From positions 1,260,001-1,324,000 of the forward strand of contig NZ_QKWY01000001.1 in NCBI RefSeq assembly GCF_003248355.1: a stretch of 64,000 bases of DNA, read 5' to 3'. Of this stretch, positions 1 through 7,740 are shown piece by piece (within the stretch, counting starts at the first letter, position 1; every line of letters starts with the position of its first letter). The position numbers and the translations under genes are program-made. The notes under the pieces are model-generated. The model was not told the origin of the DNA. It ran no database searches and saw only the letters and a program-made list of their open reading frames with translations. The stretch is from Streptomyces sp. AC1-42W (lineage in GTDB: Bacteria > Actinomycetota > Actinomycetes > Streptomycetales > Streptomycetaceae).

Positions 1-2
1 CC

Positions 3-965
3 GCGATGGCCGACGAGAAGCGGCTCGCCCGGTGGGCGCGGCGCACGCTCAACCAGGGCGAGGTGCGCCGGCTCGCCCGCTCCCTCAAGCGGCTGGACGA
101 GACGGGCCGGGGGCCGCTGTCCGTGCACGACGTGGCGCTCCTGGACGAGCTGCACACGCTCCTCGGCACCCCGAGCCGGCCCAGGCGCAAGCGCGAGGCG
201 GACCCGCTGGACCAGCTCACCGGCCTGGAGGAGCTGATGCCCCGGCGCGAGGAGACCCAGTGGGAGCGGGCCGAACGGCTGGCCGCCGAGCGCACCGAGT
301 ACGCCCACGTCATCGTGGACGAGGCGCAGGACCTCACGCCCATGCAGTGGCGGATGGTCGGCCGGCGCGGCCGGCACGCCACCTGGACGGTCGTCGGCGA
401 CCCGGCGCAGTCCTCCTGGTCCGACCCGGACGAGGCGGCGGCCGCCCGTGACGAGGCCCTGGGCAGCCGTCCGCGCCGTACCTTCACGCTGACCGTCAAC
501 TACCGCAACCCGGCCGAGATCGCGGAGCTGGCCGCGAAGGTGCTGGCCCTGGCGATGCCCGGCATGGAGGCCCCGGCGGCGGTCCGCTCCACGGGCCTGG
601 TGCCGCGCTTCGAGACCGTCCGGGACGGCGACCTGGCCGCCGCGGTGCGCGCGGAGGCGCGGCGGCTGCTGGCCGAGGTGGACGGCACGGTCGGCGTGGT
701 CGTGGCGATGAACCGGCGCGCGCAGGCCCGCGAGTGGCTGGCGGAGCTGGGCGAGCGGGTGGTGGCGCTGGGCAGCCTGGAGGCGAAGGGGCTGGAGTAC
801 GACGCGACGGTGGTGGTCTCGCCGGCCGAGATCGCGGACGAGTCGCCGGCCGGGCTGCGGGTGCTGTACGTGGCGCTGACCCGGGCGACGCAGCGGCTCA
901 CAGTGGTCTCGCAGGAGCGGGACCTGCCGGACGCGGACGGGGTGCCGGACCTGCTCAGGGACTGA
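3..965 (+). CDS. HelD/UvrD-like superfamily 1 ATPase, C-terminal part (cut by window edge)
   Basis: The reading frame is open at the left edge, so only the last ~320 residues are visible. They hold a Walker B motif DEAQD (105-109, counted from the ATG at position 6), a GDPAQSSW motif III, a TVNYRNPAEI segment and, near the end, VLYVALTRATQRL, the motif VI region of UvrD-type enzymes. The Walker A half lies outside the window. In Actinobacteria, proteins of this shape are usually HelD-class ATPases that free stalled RNA polymerase rather than unwind DNA. Some (HelR) help tolerate rifamycins, but that cannot be judged here. The stop is followed by a 568-bp intergenic stretch with strong RNA-like hairpins, so this gene ends its transcription unit. 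Confidence 0.8.
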   Translation, partial: AMADEKRLARWARRTLNQGEVRRLARSLKRLDETGRGPLSVHDVALLDELHTLLGTPSRPRRKREADPLDQLTGLEELMPRREETQWERAERLAAERTEYAHVIVDEAQDLTPMQWRMVGRRGRHATWTVVGDPAQSSWSDPDEAAAARDEALGSRPRRTFTLTVNYRNPAEIAELAAKVLALAMPGMEAPAAVRSTGLVPRFETVRDGDLAAAVRAEARRLLAEVDGTVGVVVAMNRRAQAREWLAELGERVVALGSLEAKGLEYDATVVVSPAEIADESPAGLRVLYVALTRATQRLTVVSQERDLPDADGVPDLLRD

Positions 966-1044
966 GGCGCGGGGGCCGCGGCCGGGGCTCCCGGAGTCAA
1001 CCCGCGTTCCGGGAGTCGCTTTTCCGGGTGGTTTGTTAGCCTGG

Positions 1045-1190
1045 ATATCGGCACCGGCCCGATCCAAGCCCCCGGGCCCAACCTTAGTCGCTTCGAGCGA
1101 CCACTTGCCGCGAGGCGAGCATGGCGGGTCGGTGTCGTCAACTGAAGCAGAGGCCCGCGTCACCTTCCGGTGGCGCGGGCCTCTGGCCTT
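1045..1190 (+). ncRNA. Candidate structured small RNA (unnamed)
   Basis: Between the helicase and the malic enzyme leader lies a run of consecutive hairpins: GTCGCT-TCG-AGCGAC (1088-1102), CTTGCC-GCGA-GGCGAG (about 1104-1119) and a 17-bp terminator-type stem at 1148-1185. A TAGCCT hexamer at 1037-1042 could be a -10 box, but I see no good -35. Short hairpins closed by a strong terminator are what an intergenic sRNA looks like. A plain 3' UTR of the helicase gene is the alternative. Confidence 0.35.
1148..1185 (+). terminator. Strong hairpin terminator
   Basis: A 12-bp perfect stem (1148-1159 with 1174-1185) continues inward through a T·G pair into CACC/GGTG with a TTCC loop, giving about 17 bp in all. 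No U-tract follows, which is common for Streptomyces terminators. It would end either the helicase message or the candidate sRNA upstream. Confidence 0.6.
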
Positions 1191-1350
1191 TCCCGGACCG
1201 GCGCGGGGGTTCCGCAGCCCGCACTCATTCTCGTATGGTGGAAAAGTGTTTCCGCGCTGCGACAGTCATTAACGAATACTCGTCGGTAGGTGCGAATATC
1301 GGAAGGCGTGTCCGATCCGAGAGGTGACGGGCCGCATAGCAATGAAGCTA

Positions 1351-1510
1351 GGGCCGACCGTCATGCGGGGGGTGGGTGAAGGAGCGGGGCTGGGTGCGTG
1401 CGGCTGCAAGGCGGAGGATTGAGGCAACGCGGAGCGTTGTTGATTGACGACAACGCCGCAGACGTGCGTGCCCAGCCCCGCGACGCCGCCCCCCGCATGA
1501 CGGTCGGCCC
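1351..1510 (+). promoter_or_regulatory. Long structured 5' leader of malic enzyme, possible RNA switch
   Basis: Outer arms 1351-1375 and 1486-1510 pair over 25 positions. The first 22 are perfect and one further pair is U·G. An inner stem joins 1384-1407 with 1458-1481, with one mismatch and four G·U pairs. The wobbles are tolerated only in the plus-strand RNA. At the tip, 1434-1440 (GCGTTGT) can pair either back with 1425-1430 or forward with 1450-1456, so two hairpins exclude each other. The element ends 11 nt before the ribosome site GAAGGA (1521-1526) of the malic enzyme gene. No known riboswitch class is recognised. Confidence 0.6.
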
Positions 1511-1533
1511 CAAGGAAAGCGAAGGACTCGGCC

Positions 1534-2967
1534 ATGGCAACGGCGCCCAGCGTCTCGTACTCGATGACGGTCAGGCTGGAGGTGCCCGCGAGCGGCACCG
1601 CGGTCTCCCAGCTCACCACGGCCGTGGAGTCCTCCGGCGGTTCGGTCACCGGCCTCGACGTGACCGCATCCGGCCACGAGAAGCTGCGGATCGACGTCAC
1701 GATCGCCGCCTCCTCCACCGCGCACGCCGACGAGATCGTCAAAGGGCTGCGCTCCATCGAGGGCGTCGTGCTCGGCAAGGTCTCCGACCGTACGTTCCTC
1801 ATGCACCTCGGCGGCAAGATCGAGATGGCGTCCAAGCACCCCATCCGCAACCGTGACGACCTCTCGATGATCTACACCCCCGGTGTGGCCCGCGTGTGCA
1901 TGGCGATCGCCGAGAACCCCGAGGACGCCCGCCGCCTCACCATCAAGCGCAACTCCGTCGCAGTCGTGACGGACGGCTCCGCCGTGCTGGGCCTCGGCAA
2001 CATCGGCCCGAAGGCCGCGCTGCCGGTCATGGAGGGCAAGGCGGCCCTCTTCAAGCGCTTCGCCGGCATCGACGCCTGGCCGATCTGCCTGGACACCCAG
2101 GACACCGACGCCATCGTGGAGATCGTCAAGGCCATCGCGCCCGGCTTCGCGGGGATCAATCTGGAGGACATCTCCGCGCCGCGCTGCTTCGAGATCGAGG
2201 CCCGGCTGCGCGAGGCCCTGGACATCCCCGTCTTCCACGACGACCAGCACGGCACGGCCATCGTCGTGCTGGCCTCGCTGACCAACGCGCTGCGCGTGGT
2301 GGGCAAGGCGATCGGGGACGTACGGGTCGTCATGTCCGGGGCCGGCGCCGCCGGTACGGCCATCCTCAAGCTCCTCATCGCCGCCGGCGTCAAGCACGCC
2401 GTGGTCGCCGACATCCACGGCGTCGTGCACTCCGGCCGCGAGGACCTGCGCTCGGCCGACCCGGACTCGCCGCTGTGCTGGATCGCGGAGAACACCAACC
2501 CGGAGAACGTCACCGGCACCCTCAAGCAGGCCGTGGTCGGCGCCGACGTCTTCATCGGCGTCTCCGCCCCCAACGTGCTGGACGGGGACGACGTGGCGGC
2601 CATGGCGGAGGGCTCGATCGTGTTCGCGCTCGCGAATCCGGACCCCGAGGTGGACCCGGCCATCGCCCGCCGCACCGCCGCGGTCGTGGCCACCGGCCGC
2701 TCGGACTTCCCGAACCAGATCAACAACGTGCTGGTCTTCCCCGGCGTCTTCCGCGGTCTGCTCGACGCCCAGTCCCGGACCGTCAACACGGAGATGATGC
2801 TCGCCGCCGCCCGCGCCCTGGCCGATGTGGTCGCCGCGGACGAGATCAACGCGAACTACATCATTCCGTCGGTCTTCAACGACAAGGTCGCCGGCGCGGT
2901 CGCCGGAGCCGTCCGGGACGCCGCACGGGCCGCGGGGGCCGCTGTGACGGCGCCCACGTCCGTCTGA
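1534..2967 (+). CDS. NAD-type malic enzyme (malate oxidoreductase) with N-terminal ACT domain
   Basis: This 477-residue enzyme oxidatively decarboxylates malate to pyruvate and links the TCA cycle to pyruvate and NAD(P)H supply in the cytosol. An ACT-like domain fills about residues 9-80, suggesting allosteric control by a small ligand. The malic domain follows with SMIYTPGVA (catalytic Tyr114), MEGKAALFK (the general-base Lys region), NLEDISAP and FHDDQHGTA (metal-binding acidic residues). The Rossmann part has GAGAAG near residue 269. The ATG has a good ribosome site (GAAGGA, 7 nt away) just after the leader hairpin. NAD versus NADP preference cannot be fixed from sequence alone. The gene is monocistronic: a 353-bp gap separates it from hup. 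Confidence 0.93.
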   Translation: MATAPSVSYSMTVRLEVPASGTAVSQLTTAVESSGGSVTGLDVTASGHEKLRIDVTIAASSTAHADEIVKGLRSIEGVVLGKVSDRTFLMHLGGKIEMASKHPIRNRDDLSMIYTPGVARVCMAIAENPEDARRLTIKRNSVAVVTDGSAVLGLGNIGPKAALPVMEGKAALFKRFAGIDAWPICLDTQDTDAIVEIVKAIAPGFAGINLEDISAPRCFEIEARLREALDIPVFHDDQHGTAIVVLASLTNALRVVGKAIGDVRVVMSGAGAAGTAILKLLIAAGVKHAVVADIHGVVHSGREDLRSADPDSPLCWIAENTNPENVTGTLKQAVVGADVFIGVSAPNVLDGDDVAAMAEGSIVFALANPDPEVDPAIARRTAAVVATGRSDFPNQINNVLVFPGVFRGLLDAQSRTVNTEMMLAAARALADVVAADEINANYIIPSVFNDKVAGAVAGAVRDAARAAGAAVTAPTSV

Positions 2968-3320
2968 CGTACGGCGCGTCGCGGGTCGCGGCGCCCCAAA
3001 CGCCCCTTTAGGGTGGGCGGGCGACGCGACCTGCGGAGCCCCGCAGCGCTGCGGACCGCTTCGGGGAAGCCGACGGGACGTCACCACGACGAGGCAGTGG
3101 TGCTTTTCGCACGGCTTCCGGAGGGTGCCGGATTGGCTTTCCCGCCGCAGGTGGGGGCAGGATGCTTCCCCGAGGACTACGTCCAGGGGAGACCCCACAG
3201 GGCGCGAGGTCTACCCGGACCCTCTCAAGGACGGACCCGAGTACGGGGACTGTCCGAGGGTCCTGGCAGCATCGGCTTCGATCTCCGCCTCACAGGCAAG
3301 AAGAACACGGGAGTAACAAC
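2968..3320. other. 353-bp intergenic region upstream of hup
   Basis: There is no open reading frame with credible coding character here. A nested hairpin is visible: GGAAGCCG (about 3065-3072) pairs with CGGCTTCC (3113-3120), and CACCAC/GTGGTG pair inside it. It may end the malic enzyme message. Further on lies the likely hup promoter and a leader of about 150 nt. Confidence 0.5.
3133..3163 (+). promoter_or_regulatory. Possible hup promoter
   Basis: TTGGCT (3133-3138) and CAGGAT (3158-3163) resemble the Streptomyces vegetative -35 and -10 boxes, although the 19-bp spacer is one longer than ideal. It would give a leader of roughly 150 nt before the hup ATG. Confidence 0.35.
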
Positions 3321-3602
3321 ATGAACCGCAGTGAGCTGGTGGCCGCCCTGGCCGACCGCGCCGAGGTGACCCGCAAGGACGCCGACGCCGTGCTGGCCGC
3401 TCTCGCCGAGACCGTCGGCGAGATCGTCGCCAAGGGCGACGAGAAGGTCACCATCCCCGGTTTCCTGACCTTCGAGCGCACCCACCGTGCCGCTCGCACC
3501 GCTCGTAACCCGCAGACCGGCGACCCGATCAACATCCCGGCCGGCTACAGCGTGAAGGTCTCCGCGGGCTCGAAGCTCAAGGAAGCCGCCAAGGGCAAGT
3601 AA
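3321..3602 (+). CDS. hup: HU-family nucleoid DNA-binding protein
   Basis: This 93-residue protein binds and bends DNA as a dimer and helps compact the nucleoid. Its whole length is one HU domain: the N-terminal helices (MNRSELVAALADRAEVTRKD), the turn IPGFLTFERTHRAARTARN, and the beta-arm RNPQTGDPINIPA whose proline intercalates between base pairs. The C-terminus is short and lacks the lysine-rich tail of the larger actinobacterial HupS type, so this is the plain HupA type. The ATG is preceded by GGGAGTAAC. The gene stands alone and is closed by a hairpin terminator that faces the convergent murA. Confidence 0.95.
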   Translation: MNRSELVAALADRAEVTRKDADAVLAALAETVGEIVAKGDEKVTIPGFLTFERTHRAARTARNPQTGDPINIPAGYSVKVSAGSKLKEAAKGK

Positions 3603-3619
3603 GACCCCCTGGGCAACGA

Positions 3620-3656
3620 CGGAGGGCGGCACCCCGACCAGGGTGGCCGCCCTCCG
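3620..3656. terminator. Terminator between hup and murA
   Basis: GGAGGGCGGC (3621-3630) pairs perfectly with GCCGCCCTCC (3646-3655), extended by a C-G pair outside and ACCC/GGGT inside. It lies between convergent genes and can work in either direction. Confidence 0.75.
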
Positions 3657-3702
3657 GCGTGCGCGGGACCGCCCGGGCCCCCGAGGCCCCGGCGGTCCCG
3701 CC

Positions 3703-5043
3703 TCAGACCAGTGAGCCGCCCGGCAGCTCCACCTTGGCGCCCAGCTTCTCCAGCTTGTCCATGAAGTTCTCGTAGCCCCGGTTGATCAGGTCGATGCCGT
3801 GCACCCGCGAGGTGCCCTGGGCCGCGAGGGCGGCGATCAGGTACGAGAACCCGCCGCGCAGGTCCGGGATGACCAGATCCGCGCCCTGGAGCTTCGTGGG
3901 GCCCGACACGACCGCGGAGTGCAGGAAGTTGCGCTGGCCGAAGCGGCAGTCCGAGCCGCCCAGGCACTCGCGGTACAGCTGGATGTGCGCGCCCATCTGG
4001 TTGAGCGCGGAGGTGAAGCCGAGCCGGGACTCGTACACCGTCTCGTGGACGATGGAGAGGCCGGCGGCCTGCGTCAGCGCGACCACCAGGGGCTGCTGCC
4101 AGTCCGTCTGGAAGCCGGGGTGCACGTCGGTCTCCAGCGCGATGGCGTTCAGCGCGCCGCCCGGGTGCCAGAAGCGGATGCCCTCGTCGTCGATCTCGAA
4201 GGCGCCGCCGACCTTGCGGAAGGTGTTCAGGAACGTCATCATCGAGCGCTGCTGGGCGCCCCGGACGTAGATGTTGCCCTCGGTGGCCAGCGCGGCGGAC
4301 GCCCAGGAGGCGGCCTCCAGGCGGTCCGGCAGGGCCCGGTGCGTATAGCCGTCGAGGCGGTCCACCCCGGTGATCCGGATGGTGCGGTCGGTGTCCATCG
4401 AGATGATCGCGCCCATTTTCTGCAGGACGCAGATCAGGTCCTCGATCTCCGGCTCCACGGCCGCGTTGGACAGCTCCGTGACGCCCTCGGCGAGCACCGC
4501 CGTCAGCAGCACCTGCTCGGTGGAGCCCACCGAGGGGTACGGCAGCCGGATCTTGGTGCCGCGCAGCCGCTGAGGGGCCTCCAGGTACTGCCCGTCCGCC
4601 CGCTTCTCGATCGTCGCGCCGAACCGGCGCAGCACGTCGAAGTGGAAGTCGATCGGCCGGCCGCCGATGTCGCAGCCGCCGAGGCCGGGGATGAAGGCGT
4701 GGCCCAGGCGGTGCAGCAGCGGCCCGCAGAACAGGATCGGGATGCGCGACGAACCGGCGTGGGCATCGATGTCGGCGACGTTGGCGCTCTCGACGTGCGT
4801 GGGGTCGAGGACCAGCTCGCCCGGCTCGTCGCCGGGGCGGACCGTCACGCCGTGCAGCTGGAGCAGCCCGCGCACCACCCGCACGTCGCGGATGTCGGGC
4901 ACATTGCGCAGCCGGCTGGGCCCACTGCCCAGCAGCGCGGCGACCATCGCCTTGGGCACCAGGTTCTTGGCGCCTCGGACGCGGATCTCGCCCTCCAGCG
5001 GGGTTCCGCCGTGGACAAGCAGGACATCGTCTGTGCCGGTCAT
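3703..5043 (-). CDS. murA: UDP-N-acetylglucosamine 1-carboxyvinyltransferase
   Basis: This enzyme catalyses the first committed step of peptidoglycan synthesis, transferring enolpyruvate from PEP to UDP-GlcNAc in the cytosol. The 446 residues fit the EPSP-synthase fold. RGAKN (Lys26, Asn27) matches the UDP-GlcNAc-binding start, and GLGGCDIGGRP carries Cys124, equivalent to the Cys115 that fosfomycin alkylates in E. coli. Mycobacteria have Asp at that position; here the Cys is kept, so intrinsic target-based fosfomycin resistance is not predicted. The C-terminal part has PDLRGGFSYLIAALAAQG, typical of the family. The gene is transcribed toward hup and stands apart from any dcw cluster. Streptomyces commonly carry a second murA paralogue elsewhere. 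Confidence 0.95.
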   Translation of the reverse strand: MTGTDDVLLVHGGTPLEGEIRVRGAKNLVPKAMVAALLGSGPSRLRNVPDIRDVRVVRGLLQLHGVTVRPGDEPGELVLDPTHVESANVADIDAHAGSSRIPILFCGPLLHRLGHAFIPGLGGCDIGGRPIDFHFDVLRRFGATIEKRADGQYLEAPQRLRGTKIRLPYPSVGSTEQVLLTAVLAEGVTELSNAAVEPEIEDLICVLQKMGAIISMDTDRTIRITGVDRLDGYTHRALPDRLEAASWASAALATEGNIYVRGAQQRSMMTFLNTFRKVGGAFEIDDEGIRFWHPGGALNAIALETDVHPGFQTDWQQPLVVALTQAAGLSIVHETVYESRLGFTSALNQMGAHIQLYRECLGGSDCRFGQRNFLHSAVVSGPTKLQGADLVIPDLRGGFSYLIAALAAQGTSRVHGIDLINRGYENFMDKLEKLGAKVELPGGSLV

Positions 5044-5319
5044 GAATCTCGCGTTCCGGAGTGGTCGGGCAGAGGGTCAAACGAAAGGGTAATGGCCCCG
5101 CACCCCCCTTCCGTAAGGGTGCGGACAGTGCGCGATCGCCATGAATCCGCCCCCGGTACGCTCCGCTGAACGGGGCTTGCGGAGGGTCACCGTCCGGATG
5201 TGTGATCCGGGCATGCGCTCCTCATGCATCCGTGCGCCCTGAGCTGCGCTCGGGCACCGAGCGCGACGGCCGGGTCACTTGGCCCACGCGGCGGCCGAAG
5301 ATGCGGGATCATTTCTGCC

Positions 5320-5880
5320 ATGACCGAGGTGTCCTCGCTCACAGGGCGGCTGCTCGTGGCCGCGCCCGCCCTGGCTGACCCGAACTTCGACCGTGCGGTC
5401 GTGCTCCTCCTCGACCACGACGAGGAGGGCTCCCTGGGCGTCGTCCTCAACCGGCCCACGCCGGTGGGCGTCGTGGACATCCTGGCGGGCTGGGCCGGGC
5501 TCACCGGCGAGCCCGAGGTCGTCTTCCAGGGCGGGCCCGTCTCGCTGGACTCCGCCCTCGGGGTCGCCGTGATCCCGGGCGGCGACGGGCCCCTGGGCTG
5601 GCGCCGGGTGTACGGGGCGATCGGCCTGGTGGACCTGGAGGCGCCGCCGGAGCTGCTGGCGGCCGCGGTGGGCTCGCTGCGGATCTTCGCGGGGTACGCG
5701 GGCTGGGGCCCCGGACAGCTGGAGCGCGAGCTGTCCGAGGGCGCGTGGTACGTGGTGGAGTCGGAGCCCGGGGACGTGTCGTCGCCGCGCCCGGAGGGGC
5801 TGTGGCGTGCGGTCCTGCGCCGGCAGCGCAGCGAATTGGCCATGATCGCCACGTATCCGGACGACCCTTCGCTGAACTGA
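5320..5880 (+). CDS. YqgE/AlgH family protein (UPF0301)
   Basis: The product is 186 residues, the usual length of the YqgE/AlgH family. It starts MTEVSSLTGRLLVAAPAL, followed by the family pattern FDRAVVLLLDHDEEGSLGVVLNRPT (two runs in the same segment), FQGGPVS and the C-terminal GYAGWGPGQLERELSEGAW. The ATG at 5320 was chosen because the upstream in-frame codons do not resemble the family and alpha/beta homology begins at SSLTGRLL. The biochemical function is not established; AlgH was first named for an alginate regulator effect. It is divergent from murA and followed after 29 bp by a DUF3039 gene, so the two are probably cotranscribed. Confidence 0.88.
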   Translation: MTEVSSLTGRLLVAAPALADPNFDRAVVLLLDHDEEGSLGVVLNRPTPVGVVDILAGWAGLTGEPEVVFQGGPVSLDSALGVAVIPGGDGPLGWRRVYGAIGLVDLEAPPELLAAAVGSLRIFAGYAGWGPGQLERELSEGAWYVVESEPGDVSSPRPEGLWRAVLRRQRSELAMIATYPDDPSLN

Positions 5881-5909
5881 TGTCCCGTCTTTCAGTACGC
5901 TTGGCGGTT

Positions 5910-6197
5910 ATGAGCACTCTTGAGCCCGAGCGCGGGGCAGGTACCGGAACCCTCGTGGAGCCGACGCCGCAGGTGTCGAACGGCGACGGCGACCACGAGC
6001 GCTACGCCCATTACGTCCAGAAGGACAAGATCATGGCGAGTGCCCTGGAGGGCACTCCCGTGGTGGCACTGTGCGGCAAGGTCTGGGTACCGGGGCGCGA
6101 CCCCAAGAAGTACCCGGTCTGCCCGATGTGCAAGGAGATCTACGAGTCCATGGGCGCCGGCGGCGACAAGGGCAAGGGCGGCAAGGACAAGAAGTAG
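5910..6197 (+). CDS. DUF3039 protein, small CxxC zinc-ribbon-like
   Basis: This is a 95-residue protein of a family confined, as far as I know, to Actinobacteria. After a variable N-terminus comes HERYAHYVQKDKIMASALEG, then VVALCGKVWVPGRDP and YPVCPMCKEIYE. The three cysteines (CGK and CPMC) together with a conserved His look like a metal-binding knuckle. The tail is lysine/glycine rich (GGDKGKGGKDKK), suggesting nucleic-acid or acidic-surface contact. No function is known. The ATG overlaps no other gene, sits 29 bp behind the AlgH-type gene, and a very strong terminator follows. Confidence 0.85.
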   Translation: MSTLEPERGAGTGTLVEPTPQVSNGDGDHERYAHYVQKDKIMASALEGTPVVALCGKVWVPGRDPKKYPVCPMCKEIYESMGAGGDKGKGGKDKK

Positions 6198-6235
6198 CGG
6201 CCGGTACGGCCCCCACCCGACGGCTCGCGGGGAGA

Positions 6236-6272
6236 CCCCCGGAGCACGCGTTCGCGTGCTCCGGGGGTTTTT
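6236..6272 (+). terminator. Rho-independent terminator after the DUF3039 gene
   Basis: A perfect 15-bp inverted repeat (6236-6250 with 6253-6267; the true loop is TTCG-like) is followed directly by TTTTT (6268-6272). This is one of the few canonical U-tract terminators in the window. Confidence 0.9.
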
Positions 6273-6322
6273 CGCGTGACGGGGCGGATACGCGTTGCGC
6301 GGGGTGCTCCGCCGGGTCACAG

Positions 6323-6338
6323 AGTGGTGCAGACCACT
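6323..6338 (+). promoter_or_regulatory. DasR-responsive element (dre) upstream of the sugar ABC operon
   Basis: AGTGGTGCAGACCACT at 6323-6338 matches the 16-bp DasR consensus (two ACTGGTCTAGACCAGT-type half sites) with one or two deviations. It lies about 96 bp before the binding-protein gene. DasR is the GntR-family repressor of GlcNAc and chitin genes, released by amino-sugar phosphates. The downstream hexosaminidase makes this assignment coherent. Confidence 0.85.
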
Positions 6339-6433
6339 TGTCGTCGTTCTGGTCCCCACCTAGTGTCCTGCCTGTTGTGCAGAACGAAACGAGCGTTGCG
6401 TATGTTGCAACGCCTACCGGTAGGGGTTCCCGG

Positions 6434-7738
6434 ATGAAGCTTTCTGCCCGAATCGCGGCTCCGGCCGCGGCCCTCGTCCTGGCCGGCCTCACGGCCACCG
6501 CCTGCGCGCCGCAGACCTCCGACACCGGCGCCAAGGGGGACGAGAAGACCGGCACACTGCGGGTCTGGCTGTTCCAGGAGGTCGGCAACAAGCCCAAGGA
6601 GAAGGTCGTCGACACCGCGGTCGCCGCTTTCGAGAAGGCCCACGACGACACGAAGGTCGAGATCGAGTACATCCCGGTCGAGACCCGCGCCGAGCGCGTC
6701 AAGGCCGCGTTCAACGACCCCGCGAGCGCCCCCGACCTCATCGAGTACGGCAACACCGACACCGCCGGCTACGTCAAGGACGGCGGACTCGCCGACATCA
6801 CCACCGAATTCGGCGCCTGGGCCGACGCCAAGGACACCGACCCGGCCGCCAAGCAGTCCGTGACGGTCGGCGGCAAGGTCTACGGGGCCCCGCTCTTCGT
6901 CGGCGTGCGCGCGCTCTACTACCGCACCGACATCTTCGCGGACCTGGGCATCCAGCCGCCCAAGTCCCAGGCCGAACTCATCTCCACCGCCCGGAAGATC
7001 CACCAGAAGAAGCCGGACCTGTACGGGCTCGCCGTCGGCGGCGCCTACACCTACGGCGCCATGCCGTTCATCTGGGCCCACGGCGGCGAACTCGCCCAGC
7101 AGGACGGCTCCTCGTACAAGGCCGCCATCAACAGCGCCGAGGCCCGCAAGGGCATCGAGGCGTACACCTCGCTGTTCGGCGACACCAACTGCCCGCCCGC
7201 CAAGTGCGCCGCCATGGGCGGCAACGCCACCGTCACGGCCTTCGCCTCCGGCAAGGCCGCCATGGCCATCGGCGGCGACTTCAGCCACAGCGCCGTCGAG
7301 GCCGGCAGCGTCAAGGGCAAGTACGCCGTCGTACCGCTGCCCGGCGTCGCCGAGGGGTCCATCGCACCCGCCTTCGCCGGCGGCAACAACATCGGGATGC
7401 TGAAGAGCAGCAAGCACCGCACCCTCGCGGTCGACCTGATGAAGCGGCTGACCGGCAAGGCGTCCCAGGCCCGGATGTTCGACGCGATGGGCTTCCTGCC
7501 CACCTACACCGACGTACGCGACGCGGCCGCGAAGCGCGAGCCGTTCGTCGAGCCCTTCGTCAGGACACTCGGCGCCGGAGCCAAGTTCGTCCCCGCGTCG
7601 CCGGCCTGGGGCCGGATCGACTCCTCGCTGGTCCTGCCCACCATGTTCCAGGAGATCGTCAGCGGCCGTAAGGACGTGGCCGACGCGGCCGACGACGCCG
7701 CGAAGAAGATGGACGCCGCGTTCGCCGACGCGGGCTGA
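6434..7738 (+). CDS. Sugar ABC transporter substrate-binding lipoprotein
   Basis: This is a 434-residue family-1 extracellular solute-binding protein. A lipoprotein signal ends in LTATAC with Cys24 as the lipidation site, so the mature protein is anchored outside the membrane. The mature part begins TGTLRVWLFQE and carries the family segments EVEYIPVETRAERVKAAF-like, DLIEYGNTDTAGY, YGAPLFVGVRALYYRTD and FASGKAAMAIGGDF. Two permease genes and a GH20 hexosaminidase follow, under a DasR-type operator, so the likely ligand is chitobiose or another GlcNAc oligomer. It resembles DasA but sits in a different context from the usual dasABC locus. No ATPase is encoded; Streptomyces sugar importers generally share MsiK. 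Confidence 0.9.
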   Translation: MKLSARIAAPAAALVLAGLTATACAPQTSDTGAKGDEKTGTLRVWLFQEVGNKPKEKVVDTAVAAFEKAHDDTKVEIEYIPVETRAERVKAAFNDPASAPDLIEYGNTDTAGYVKDGGLADITTEFGAWADAKDTDPAAKQSVTVGGKVYGAPLFVGVRALYYRTDIFADLGIQPPKSQAELISTARKIHQKKPDLYGLAVGGAYTYGAMPFIWAHGGELAQQDGSSYKAAINSAEARKGIEAYTSLFGDTNCPPAKCAAMGGNATVTAFASGKAAMAIGGDFSHSAVEAGSVKGKYAVVPLPGVAEGSIAPAFAGGNNIGMLKSSKHRTLAVDLMKRLTGKASQARMFDAMGFLPTYTDVRDAAAKREPFVEPFVRTLGAGAKFVPASPAWGRIDSSLVLPTMFQEIVSGRKDVADAADDAAKKMDAAFADAG

Positions 7739-7740
7739 CC

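Noticed and set aside
1351..1510. The leader as a transposable MITE
   Set aside because: No target duplication at its ends and mismatches are strand-specific G·U pairs, pointing to RNA selection. A genome-wide copy search could still overturn this.
1348..3198. 616-codon reverse-strand open frame across malic enzyme
   Set aside because: Arg/Gly/Asp-rich composition typical of antisense frames in GC-rich DNA; the forward frame encodes an intact enzyme.
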